Below are positions 25,029 to 32,993 of a stretch of 64,000 bases of DNA, in pieces (position 1 is the first letter of the stretch; each line of letters starts with the position of its first letter). The DNA is from Verrucomicrobiales bacterium. Lineage in GTDB: Bacteria; Verrucomicrobiota; Verrucomicrobiia; Limisphaerales; UBA9464. A program made the translations under genes and the position numbers. The notes under the pieces were generated by a model. It worked only from the letters and a program-made list of their open reading frames with translations, was not told the DNA's origin and ran no database searches. The stretch spans positions 186,001-250,000 of the forward strand of contig JAIYBC010000025.1 in NCBI GenBank assembly GCA_027488845.1, read 5' to 3'.

Positions 25029-25147
25029 GTGGAATCGTTGAAGGGTCGAGGGGCTGACGGGTTGAAGGGGATGGATGAGGGCATCGCAGAATGCCTGGCG
25101 GCGACGGGCCGGTCTCTGCCACGGACAACGATCCACGGACGACGGAC
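25029..25147 (+). repeat. 119-bp direct repeat, copy 2
   Basis: Same orientation as copy 1 with four substitutions and no gaps. It begins 26 bp after the pseudopilin stop and ends 40 bp before the propeller protein gene. Confidence 0.9.
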
Positions 25148-25187
25148 AAACTTGTCCCCCCGCCCTGCTTCGTGATGGTTTCCACAC

Positions 25188-27506
25188 ATGTCCTCCGCCC
25201 CGTCACGGATGTCACGGTTTCTCCCGTCATGGATCTTCGGCCTCGCTGCCGTTGTCGTCGTCGCGGTCGCCGAGCCGGGTCCACTGCCGGTCGGTTCGCA
25301 TCGTTCGAGGCGGTCGCTCGCCGACGAGCCGTTCCTCCAGGAGGTCCGCCGGCCTGTCGCGGACACCACGCCGCTGAGGACCGTGGTCGTCGGCCCCGAC
25401 CGTCAGGTGTGGGCCGGCGGCGATGCGGGTCTCTTCCGGCTCGATGGTGCGCGGCTCGTGAAGGAGGACGCACCTGAAGGGTCGGTGCGACGCCTGGTCG
25501 TCGCGGACGGACGGCTTTGGGCGCTCATGGGTTCCGGACTGCATCGCCGCGACTCCGGAGGTTGGACGACGATTTCGAAGGAGCCGGTGGCCGACCTCGC
25601 GGTGTTCCGGGATGCGGTGTGGGCGGCCGCCGGTCCGCGGCTCTACCGTGTGAAGGGCGATGGGCTCGAACCGGCCACGTCCAACGCGGCGCGCTTCGGG
25701 ATCACGCGGCTCGTCCCGCACCAGGGCACGCTCTGGGTGCACGGACCGGGTCGGCTGGCGCCGTTCGCCGCGGGCCGGTTCGGCGGGCTCGACGCCTACA
25801 CCTGGCCGTCGGACCAGGCGTGGGACTGGGGCGCCTTGCCGTCGCCGGTCACCCGGGACGTGCTGTCGCTCGACGCGACGTTGTGGATCGCGACGGACCG
25901 CGGGCTCGGCGAGCTGCGGGGGATGTCGTTGATGACGCTGAAGGGCGACCGGGGGCTGCCGTTCGAGGACACGACCTGCCTTGCCCGTGGATTCGAAGAC
26001 GACCTGTGGATCGGGACGACCCACGGCGCGATCCGGCGTGCGGAGGACGGCTGGCGCTACTACGCCGGTCTACGCTGGTTGCCGGGCGACCGCGTGGAGG
26101 CGATCGCGGTGGATCCCTCGGGCCGCGGCGTGTACGTGGCCACCGACCGTGGGCTCGGCGTGATCGACCATGTCCCGATGACCCTGGAGGCGAAGGCGGC
26201 CTACTACGAACGTCATCTCGAGGCCTGGGGGCAGAAGCGCCTGGGCTTCGTCCACAAGCTGGAGTGGGACGCGGCGCGGAAGGAGTACGTCCGCGAGGTC
26301 AGCGACAACGACGGCGGCTACTCGGGCAACTTCCTTGCCGCCGAGGTGTACCGTTACGCGGCGACCGGCGACCCGGAGGCGCGGCGCGAGGCGACGAACA
26401 CCTTCCACGCGATCCGCTGGCTGGAGGCGATGACCGGCATCCCCGGTTTCCCGGCGAGGTCCGTGTGGGTGAAGGGCGAGGTCGGCCACCAGGCCGGACA
26501 TGGTTCGGGCGGCTATGCGGCCGAGTGGCATGAAACGGCCGACGGCCGCTTCGAGTGGAAGGGCGACACCTCGAGCGACGAGCTGTGTTCCCAGTTCTAC
26601 TCGGTGGGGCTGTTCCTCGAGCTGGCGGCGGAGGGTGCGGAGAAGGCGCAGGCCCGGGACCACCTCGCGCGGATCGCACGCCATCTGATCCGGCACCGCT
26701 GGACGCTGGTCGACCTCGACGGGAAGCCGACCCGCTGGGGCCGCTGGGATCCGGAGTACTTCCTCAGCGACGAAGGGCGTTACGACCGGGGCCTGCAGGC
26801 GTTGGAGCTGCTGTCCTTCCTGAAGACGGCGGAGGTCGTCACGGGTGAACCGGAGTTCGCCGAGGCGTACCGGGAACTCGTCCGGCTCGGCTACCCGGAA
26901 CACACCCTCCGCGCGAGCAACACCTTCCCGCCGGAGAGCGTCCTGCACTTCCTCGACGAGATGAACTTCTGGTGTTCGTGGAACCTGTTGCGCCACGAGA
27001 AGGATCCGGACCTTCTCGCGCTCTATCGGCGTGCGTACGAGCGGGCCTACGAGGCGGTGCGGGTGGAGGAGAACCCGTGGTTCGACTTCCTCCACGGCGC
27101 GCTCACCGGGGCGCCGGTCGACCTGGCTTCGGCGCGGGAGCATCTGCGCTCGTGGCCGCTGGACCTGCGGGCCTGGTCCTACCGGAACAGCCAGCGGTCG
27201 GACCTGCGGACGCCGCCGGGGAAGGTCGCGGTGAAGGGCGGCACGCGGACCTTCGCGCCGCGTGAGACCGGGCCGCTGCGTTGGGACCACTGGTTGATGC
27301 AGGCGGACGGCGGCGCGGGCGGACAGGACGTCGTGGAACCCGGCGCCTGGCTGCTGGCCTACTGGATGGGCCGTCACCACGGATTCATCGCGCCGCCGGA
27401 TGCGAGGGCCGCGTCGGCCGCCGGCGTGAAGGTCCCGGAGATTCCGACCGAACCGGCCCCGGGTGCGAAGCCCTATGCTGGACCCGGCCGGCCGGAGGGT
27501 TTCTGA
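25188..27506 (+). CDS. Exported propeller protein with alpha/alpha-barrel-like C-terminal half
   Basis: 772 residues. A hydrophobic N-terminal segment (WIFGLAAVVVVAVAEPG) is a signal peptide or anchor. Residues about 60-330 contain repeats such as VWAGGDAGLFRL, LWIATDRGLGELRG, LWIGTTHGAIRRAEDGW and VYVATDRGLGVIDH, the two-component-regulator propeller (Reg_prop) pattern. Residues about 340-730 (YYERHLEAWGQKRLGFVHKLEW ...) look like an alpha/alpha toroid as in glycan-active enzymes, with many aromatic and acidic residues. The role is not known; sugar recognition is an inference. The start lies 40 bp after repeat copy 2. Confidence 0.72.
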   Translation: MSSAPSRMSRFLPSWIFGLAAVVVVAVAEPGPLPVGSHRSRRSLADEPFLQEVRRPVADTTPLRTVVVGPDRQVWAGGDAGLFRLDGARLVKEDAPEGSVRRLVVADGRLWALMGSGLHRRDSGGWTTISKEPVADLAVFRDAVWAAAGPRLYRVKGDGLEPATSNAARFGITRLVPHQGTLWVHGPGRLAPFAAGRFGGLDAYTWPSDQAWDWGALPSPVTRDVLSLDATLWIATDRGLGELRGMSLMTLKGDRGLPFEDTTCLARGFEDDLWIGTTHGAIRRAEDGWRYYAGLRWLPGDRVEAIAVDPSGRGVYVATDRGLGVIDHVPMTLEAKAAYYERHLEAWGQKRLGFVHKLEWDAARKEYVREVSDNDGGYSGNFLAAEVYRYAATGDPEARREATNTFHAIRWLEAMTGIPGFPARSVWVKGEVGHQAGHGSGGYAAEWHETADGRFEWKGDTSSDELCSQFYSVGLFLELAAEGAEKAQARDHLARIARHLIRHRWTLVDLDGKPTRWGRWDPEYFLSDEGRYDRGLQALELLSFLKTAEVVTGEPEFAEAYRELVRLGYPEHTLRASNTFPPESVLHFLDEMNFWCSWNLLRHEKDPDLLALYRRAYERAYEAVRVEENPWFDFLHGALTGAPVDLASAREHLRSWPLDLRAWSYRNSQRSDLRTPPGKVAVKGGTRTFAPRETGPLRWDHWLMQADGGAGGQDVVEPGAWLLAYWMGRHHGFIAPPDARAASAAGVKVPEIPTEPAPGAKPYAGPGRPEGF

Positions 27507-27551
27507 GCCAGCCGTCCAATCGGAGAGGGGGCGGGGCACACGCCGGGAAGA

Positions 27552-27578
27552 CACGGACCGCGCAAGCTCAGGTCCGTG
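27552..27578. terminator. Hairpin between convergent genes
   Basis: Perfect 8-bp stem CACGGACC (27552-27559) and GGTCCGTG (27571-27578) with an 11-base loop between the propeller gene end and the lipA end. No U-tract, so terminator function is uncertain. Confidence 0.35.
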
Positions 27579-27609
27579 AATCCCACCGCCGGATCCGCCT
27601 TATGCCGGC

Positions 27610-28524
27610 TTATGCCGGCTTGAACTCGTCGGCGTGGTAGGAGCTGCGGACCAGCGGGCCGGAGGCGACATGGACGAAGCCCAGCGAGCGGCCGATCTCG
27701 GCGTACTCGGCGAACACGTCCGGGTGGATGAACTCGACGACGGGCAGGTGCTTCAGGGTCGGCTGCAGGTATTGGCCGAGCGTCAGCATGTCGCAGCGGG
27801 CGCCACGGAGGTCGCGGAGGGATTCGAGGACCTCGTCCCGGGTTTCCCCGAGGCCGAGCATCATGCCGGACTTCGTGTGCACCTGTGGGCCGAGCCGCTG
27901 CTTCACCTTGGCCAGGACCGTCAGGGAACGTTCGTAGGTCGCGCGATGGCGCACGGAAGGCGTGAGCCTGCGGACGGTCTCCAGGTTGTGGTTGAAGATC
28001 TCCGGCCGCGCGGTGAGCACGTTGTCGATCGCGAAGTCGCGGTCGAGGAAGTCGGGGGTGAGCACCTCGACCACCACACCCGGGTTCAGCGCCCTCACGG
28101 CCTCGATGGTCCGGCGGAAGTGCTCCGCACCGCCGTCGGCGAGGTCGTCACGGGCCACGGCGGTGATCACGACGTGCTTCAGGCCGAGCCGACGCGTGGC
28201 CTCGGCGACGCGTCGGGGTTCGTCGTCCTCGAGCGCGAGGGGCTTGGCCGTGGAGACGGCGCAGAACCCGCAGGCCCGCGTGCAGCGGTCGCCGGCGATC
28301 ATGAAGGTCGCCGTGCCCTTGCTCCAACATTCCCAGTGGTTGGGGCACTTGGCACTCTCGCAGACGGTGTGGAGCGAGAGGTCCTCGACGAGGCTGCGGG
28401 TCGCCGTGAAGGCGCTGGAGGTGGGGAGACGGACCTTGAGCCATTCCGGAAGCCGCTTCCGGGGCAGGATCGGGGACTGGACCACCGCACCGGCCTGGGC
28501 GGCATTGGACGAACACGAACTCAT
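27610..28524 (-). CDS. lipA: Lipoyl synthase
   Basis: Radical SAM enzyme that inserts two sulphurs into the octanoyl group on lipoate-dependent proteins. 304 residues. The auxiliary-cluster cysteines are C55, C60 and C66 (CESAKC ... C), and the radical SAM triad is C81, C85 and C88 (CTRACGFC). VITAVARDDLADGGAEHFR and the C-terminal RSSYHADE motif are also present. ATG 28524 is the start; upstream codons are rejected as not conserved. The sequence around the stop is a 10-bp tandem duplication (GCCGGCATAA) that duplicates the stop codon. No lipB neighbour in the window. Confidence 0.95.
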   Translation of the reverse strand: MSSCSSNAAQAGAVVQSPILPRKRLPEWLKVRLPTSSAFTATRSLVEDLSLHTVCESAKCPNHWECWSKGTATFMIAGDRCTRACGFCAVSTAKPLALEDDEPRRVAEATRRLGLKHVVITAVARDDLADGGAEHFRRTIEAVRALNPGVVVEVLTPDFLDRDFAIDNVLTARPEIFNHNLETVRRLTPSVRHRATYERSLTVLAKVKQRLGPQVHTKSGMMLGLGETRDEVLESLRDLRGARCDMLTLGQYLQPTLKHLPVVEFIHPDVFAEYAEIGRSLGFVHVASGPLVRSSYHADEFKPA

Positions 28525-28655
28525 CGCTGGCCTTAACCTCAAATCGGACCGGCGGGTTGGCAACAGCATTCCTCCTCGGCCGATGTCGGCTCCCGGGTCC
28601 CGGGTTCGGCTTCCGGATTGAACCGCGGATCCGGACGCCCGAGCGTCGGCCGTCC

Positions 28656-29495
28656 TTGAAGTTGTTCGACATCCTCCATGAATCCGACGGCCTGCTGGTG
28701 CTTCGCAAGCCGGCCGGGCTGGTGTGCCATCCGACCAAGGCCGGTCCGTTGTCCTCGTTGGTCAGCCGGGTGCGCATCCACCTCGGCCGCGAGGGCCACA
28801 TGGTGCACCGGCTGGATCGCGAGACCGGTGGCGTGATGGTCTTCGCCACCACCGACGAGGCGGGTCTGGAGATCCGGCGTCACTGGGAGGGCGGGTTCGT
28901 CACCAAGGAGTACACCGCGCTGGTGCACGGGCGCATGCCCCTCGGGGAAGGCCTGGTCGACGCGCCGTTGGGCCGCGACGAACACAGCGCCGTGGCGGTG
29001 CGGGACCGGGTCCGACCCGACGGTTCGCCGGCCCGGACCCGTTGGCGGTGCCTCGGCCATTTTGAACGCGCCGAGGGGATCTTCTCGGTGGTCCGGGTGC
29101 GCATCGACACCGGGCGCAAGCACCAGATCCGGATCCACCTGGCGCACCTCGGGCATCCGGTGGTTGGGGACAAGATCTACGGCCCGGACGAACGCATCTA
29201 CCTGGACTTCGTCGAGGGGCGGATGCCCGAGGAGCACCGTCGGAGGCTGCTCCTGCCCTACCACGCGCTCCATGCGGAACGCCTGTGGTTCCCATGGAAC
29301 GGCGAGGAGCGGCTCTTCGAGGCGCCCCCCGAGGCGTGGTTCCGGGACTTCGCGCTCGGCCGGCCTGTGCCCTGGTTCGACGATCCCCATGCGCCCGACA
29401 GGCAGGCCGTCGTCCCGGACGGGGACGGAACGGCTACCGGACCTTCCGGGTCGTGCCGAGGACCGGCTCCAGGAGGCGGCGTTCCGGGGCCTTGA
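28656..29495 (+). CDS. RluA-family pseudouridine synthase
   Basis: Converts specific uridines of rRNA or tRNA to pseudouridine. With a TTG start at 28656 the protein has 279 residues. KPAGLVCHPT, the catalytic motif HRLDRETGG (Asp54) and RIDTGRKHQIRIHLAHLGHPVVGDKIYG are all present. No S4 domain is seen. No good ATG precedes the conserved block; TTG 28656 is the best start but GTG/TTG codons further up are possible. The target site cannot be told (RluA/RluC/RluD-like). The 3' end overlaps the convergent TPR gene by 62 bp. Confidence 0.88.
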   Translation: MKLFDILHESDGLLVLRKPAGLVCHPTKAGPLSSLVSRVRIHLGREGHMVHRLDRETGGVMVFATTDEAGLEIRRHWEGGFVTKEYTALVHGRMPLGEGLVDAPLGRDEHSAVAVRDRVRPDGSPARTRWRCLGHFERAEGIFSVVRVRIDTGRKHQIRIHLAHLGHPVVGDKIYGPDERIYLDFVEGRMPEEHRRRLLLPYHALHAERLWFPWNGEERLFEAPPEAWFRDFALGRPVPWFDDPHAPDRQAVVPDGDGTATGPSGSCRGPAPGGGVPGP

Positions 29496-31176
29496 GGCGC
29501 GCCTTGGCCAAGCCCGCGGCGATCCTCTTCGCCTCGGCCGGCTGGCGGTTCGCCTCGAGGACCGCGGCCCGGACCGCCTGCCAGCGCGGCGCGGCCTTCT
29601 CCCAGTCCACGCCTCCGGTCTCCAGGATCGATTGGGCGCCGTCGCGATCCCCGAGCTGCAGCTTGGCCAGGGCCAAGGCCGCCCGGGCCCGGATGTCGGC
29701 CGGATTGCCCGACACCAGCTTCAGGAGGCTGTCATGGGCCTCCTGGAGCCGGTCGTCGTGCAGCACGGCCAGGTAGTTGGCTTCGGCGCGGATGGCCGGT
29801 TCCTCGGGCAGGATCTCGACCAGCCGCCGGTAGGCCCGGCGCTCGGCGGTGTAGTCGTCGCGCTGCGCGCCGATGCGCAGCAGCTGGTTGGCGGCGAAGA
29901 CCGTCTGGCGCGGATCCCTCATCGAGGTGGTCCAGATCTCCATCACCAGGTTCGATTCCCCGAGCTGTTCCGCGAGGTTCGCCACCATGCGGAGCTGGTT
30001 CTGGTTGCTGACCGCGAAGATCGCCGACGACTTGAGAAGGTCGAAGGTCTGCTCGATGCGCCCGAGTTGGTTGGCGTACAGCGCCAGCGTGCATTGGCGC
30101 GTGACCAGGTCGAGGGCCGGGGCGTTGGTGATGCGGCCCATCACCTCGTCCCAACGGCCGAGGTCCATCAGGGCGTTGATGCCGATCACGGCGAGCGGTC
30201 CGTTGGTTTCTCCCGCCGACTTCGGCGAGAGGGCCAGGACCGCGTCGTGACGTCCCCGCGACCGCAGGTAGTTGCCGAGGAGCGCCACGTCGTCACCTTC
30301 CAGGCGCTGCGGAAGCCGACCCAGGAGCCCGTCGACGATCTCCTTCTTCCGGTTGGGCTCGGCGGATTCCCTGAGTTCGGCGGCGAGGACCAGGTCCTCG
30401 AGCGTCGCCCCGTTGCGGTCCTCCAGTTCCTGGGCGAGGGACTTCGCCTCGGAAGGATCGAGGCCGGGAATGGAGGCGAGGGTCCGGAGGACCTGCCCGT
30501 AGCCGGGTCGGTCGGGCTTCTTCAATCCTTTCAGGACGCCCATCGCACGGGCCCGCTGAGCCGGATCGCCGTCGTAGATCAGCGCCTGGGCGAGAAGGAA
30601 GCCGGCGCGTTCCTCACCCGGATCCAGCTCCAGCGTCGCCTCCGCCTCCGCGGCCAGTCGGGTCCAGTTGCCGACCAAGGCCAACTGCTCGAGCAGCAGC
30701 ATCCGGTGGACGAGGATGGTGGGTTCCGACTCCAGCAGGCGGCGGATCTCCGGCAGCGCGAGTTCCACGCGTCCGATGTCCTGGAGGTGACGGACGTAGG
30801 TGCGGCGGTCTTCGGGCGTCGCGGCGGGGCCGGCCAGCAGGGCCTGCCAGTAGGTGAGTCCTTCCGGGGACTCGAGGTGGGAGTGGTACCGTGCCGCGAG
30901 GCGGATCGCGGCGGGATTGGTCGGGGCGAGAAGCAGCGCCGACCGGACCACGTTCGAAAGGGAATCCCAACGGCCCTGTTCCACGAGGCGGGTGCCTTCG
31001 TCGATGAGCGCGCGGGTGCGCATGCGGTTTGCAAGGCCCTGGATGGGACGGGTGGCGAAGAGCGCCACGACGCCGACGACGAGCACGGTCAGCAGGATGG
31101 GGCCGATCCAACGGCCGCGGTCCTGGAACACCGGCAGATCGGAGTCTTCGGGATCGGGATCGCTGCCGGATGCCAT
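29434..31176 (-). CDS. Membrane-anchored TPR-type repeat protein
   Basis: 580 residues. A cytoplasmic acidic N-terminus, one transmembrane helix (about residues 23-42, WIGPILLTVLVVGVVALFA) and a large helical-repeat domain with degenerate TPR units (LVEQGRWDSLSNVVRSALLLAPTNPAAIRLAARY; EAEATLELDPGEERAGFLLAQALI; RARAALALAKLQLGDRDGAQSILETGG). The same layout occurs in the 617-residue protein at 46383-48236. The likely role is protein interaction at the envelope; no catalytic motif was seen. Confidence 0.75.
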   Translation of the reverse strand: MASGSDPDPEDSDLPVFQDRGRWIGPILLTVLVVGVVALFATRPIQGLANRMRTRALIDEGTRLVEQGRWDSLSNVVRSALLLAPTNPAAIRLAARYHSHLESPEGLTYWQALLAGPAATPEDRRTYVRHLQDIGRVELALPEIRRLLESEPTILVHRMLLLEQLALVGNWTRLAAEAEATLELDPGEERAGFLLAQALIYDGDPAQRARAMGVLKGLKKPDRPGYGQVLRTLASIPGLDPSEAKSLAQELEDRNGATLEDLVLAAELRESAEPNRKKEIVDGLLGRLPQRLEGDDVALLGNYLRSRGRHDAVLALSPKSAGETNGPLAVIGINALMDLGRWDEVMGRITNAPALDLVTRQCTLALYANQLGRIEQTFDLLKSSAIFAVSNQNQLRMVANLAEQLGESNLVMEIWTTSMRDPRQTVFAANQLLRIGAQRDDYTAERRAYRRLVEILPEEPAIRAEANYLAVLHDDRLQEAHDSLLKLVSGNPADIRARAALALAKLQLGDRDGAQSILETGGVDWEKAAPRWQAVRAAVLEANRQPAEAKRIAAGLAKARLKAPERRLLEPVLGTTRKVR

Positions 31177-31273
31177 GTGTCCAGCAAACGGAGGGAACGG
31201 GGCCTTGGCAAACGCGAAACCCGTTCTTGCCAGCCGGCCACCGTCCCGGCCAAAGTTTCGTCCGCCTTGGAAC

Positions 31274-31349
31274 GGGGTCGTAGCTCAGTTGGTAGAGCGT
31301 CTCGTTCGCAATGAGAAGGTCAGGGGTTCGAATCCCCTCGGCTCCACCA
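31274..31349 (+). tRNA. tRNA-Ala, anticodon CGC
   Basis: A complete cloverleaf: acceptor stem GGGGTCG (31274-31280) with CGGCTCC (31339-31345), D stem GCTC/GAGC, anticodon stem TCTCG/TGAGA, loop TTCGCAA with anticodon CGC at 31307-31309, T stem AGGGG/CCCCT with TTCGAAT loop, discriminator A and an encoded CCA (31347-31349). The G3:U70 pair, the alanine identity element, is present. CGC reads the alanine codon GCG. Confidence 0.97.
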
Positions 31350-31489
31350 GGTCCAAGGTTTCCTCCCCCGCCGGTTTCCCTCCCTTCCGCATCGCCCGGT
31401 CATCGGCCCTGCCGCGTTGGTGGGCTGCGTGCCTGACGGGCATTCCTGCGATTGTGCCGACTTTCCACCGTCGCAAGGCAAACTCCCCG

Positions 31490-31518
31490 TTGAAACGGTG
31501 TGCCGGCGTTCCTAGCCT
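31490..31518 (+). promoter_or_regulatory. Candidate promoter for the Liv-type binding protein gene
   Basis: TTGAAA (31490-31495), a 17-bp spacer and TAGCCT (31513-31518). It is the best match to a sigma70-like promoter in the window. The ATG at 31574 lies 55 bases downstream, giving a leader of about 50 nt, unlike the leaderless cases. Confidence 0.55.
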
Positions 31519-31573
31519 GAAGCCCGAGTCCGCCCGACTGCCGAGTCCGCTTTCCCCGATCCCACCGTCCCCG

Positions 31574-32728
31574 ATGAATCCGACCACCACCCGCCGAGCC
31601 TTCCTCGCCTCCGCCTCCGTCGCCGCCACGGCCGCCCTCGTGGGCTGCAAGCCCGAGGCGTCCGCCGGCAACACCATCAAGGTCGGCGAATACGCCTCGC
31701 TTTCCGGCACCGAGGCCACCTTCGGACAGTCCTCCCACGAGGGCACCCTGCTCGCCATCGAGGAGCTGAACAAGGCGGGTGGCGTGCTCGGGAAGCAGTT
31801 CGAGCTGGTGCACGAGGACAACCGCTCCACCGCGGGCGAGTCGGTCACCATCGTGAAGAAGTTCATCAGCCGCGACGGCGTGGTCGCCGTGCTCGGCGAG
31901 GTGGCCTCCGGCCGGTCCCTCGAGGCCGGTCCCGTGTGCCAGGCGGCGGGCATCCCGATGATCTCCCCCTCGTCCACCAACCCCAGGGTGACCGAGGTCG
32001 GCGACTGCGTGTTCCGCGTTTGCTTCACCGACCCCTTCCAGGGACGCCTCATCGCGGAGTTCGCCCGGAAGACGCTGAACCTGAAGCGGGTCGCGGTGTT
32101 CTCGGACGTCTCCTCGGCCTACGGCGACGGTCTCCGGCAGTATTTCAGCGACGCCTTCAAGGCGGGCGGCGGCGAGGTCGTGGTCGAGCAGAAGTACTCG
32201 TCGAAGGACAAGGACTTCAAGGCGCAGCTCACCGCGATCAAGGCGGCGAACCCCGATGGCATCTGCGTGCCGGGCTACTACAACGAGGTGGGCCTGATCG
32301 TGAAGCAGGCCCGCGAGCTGGGGATCATGGTCCCGATCTTCGGAGGCGACGGCTGGGAGGCCCCGGAGCTGATCCAGATCGCCGGTGCGGACTCGCTGAA
32401 GAACACCTACTACACGACGCATTTCTCGCCCATCCAGGACACCCCGGAGGCGAAGAAGTTCGTGGCCGCATACAAGGCGCGTTTCAACGGGAAGGTTCCC
32501 GACGCGATGGCCGCGCTGGGCTACGATTCGGCGCTGGTCCTCGCGGACGCCATCAAGCGCGCCGGCGCCGCCGAGCCGGCCAAGATCAAGGCGGCCCTGT
32601 CCACCACCGACATGGTCGGCGCCAGCGGCCGCACCCGCATCGACGCCAAGCGCGACGCGCCCAAGGCGGCGGTGATCATCACGGTCGAGAACGGCGAGTT
32701 CAAATTCCTCCGCACCGTCGAGCCCTGA
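31574..32728 (+). CDS. Branched-chain amino acid-type ABC transporter substrate-binding protein (LivJ/LivK-like), lipoprotein
   Basis: 384 residues. A twin-arginine-like N-terminus TTRRAFLASA precedes a lipobox (ALVGC), so a Tat-exported lipoprotein is likely. The Leu/Ile/Val-binding fold begins IKVGEYASLSGTEATFGQ, with DNRSTAGESVTIVKKFI, PMISPSSTNP and GGDGWEAPEL in the expected order. Transport permease and ATPase genes are not adjacent, so it may be an orphan or serve a distant livHMGF. The ligand is not known; amino acid or other small molecule. Confidence 0.9.
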   Translation: MNPTTTRRAFLASASVAATAALVGCKPEASAGNTIKVGEYASLSGTEATFGQSSHEGTLLAIEELNKAGGVLGKQFELVHEDNRSTAGESVTIVKKFISRDGVVAVLGEVASGRSLEAGPVCQAAGIPMISPSSTNPRVTEVGDCVFRVCFTDPFQGRLIAEFARKTLNLKRVAVFSDVSSAYGDGLRQYFSDAFKAGGGEVVVEQKYSSKDKDFKAQLTAIKAANPDGICVPGYYNEVGLIVKQARELGIMVPIFGGDGWEAPELIQIAGADSLKNTYYTTHFSPIQDTPEAKKFVAAYKARFNGKVPDAMAALGYDSALVLADAIKRAGAAEPAKIKAALSTTDMVGASGRTRIDAKRDAPKAAVIITVENGEFKFLRTVEP

Positions 32729-32777
32729 TCCGACACGGCGCCTCCAGTCGAAGGCTTCGCCCAGTCGGACCCAAGCG

Positions 32778-32908
32778 GGAGGGATCGGCACGCGAGGACG
32801 CAAAGCCGCTGGATTCCCGTTTCGGAAACGCCTCCCAAGTGGTGTTCGCGGTTTCGAGCCTGGATCCTGCGTCCCGTTGGCGTCTTGGCGTCGTTGCGTG
32901 AGGCCGGT
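32778..32908 (+). repeat. Dispersed two-block intergenic repeat, copy A
   Basis: Block 1 at 32781-32808 begins GGGATCGGCAC and ends GCAAAGCCG; block 2, GGCGTCTTGGCGTCGTTGCG, is at 32879-32898. Inverted copy B occurs at 52564-52722 and partial copy C at 42391-42440. It lies in the spacer before the sulfatase gene. Confidence 0.7.
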
Positions 32909-32993
32909 TTCTCGCCGCCTCTGATCCGTTGGCCAACGTTGCGGTTCCCGTCTCCCGGCTTCCACACGGGGCCGCCGCGGCGCAGGCTGCGGC

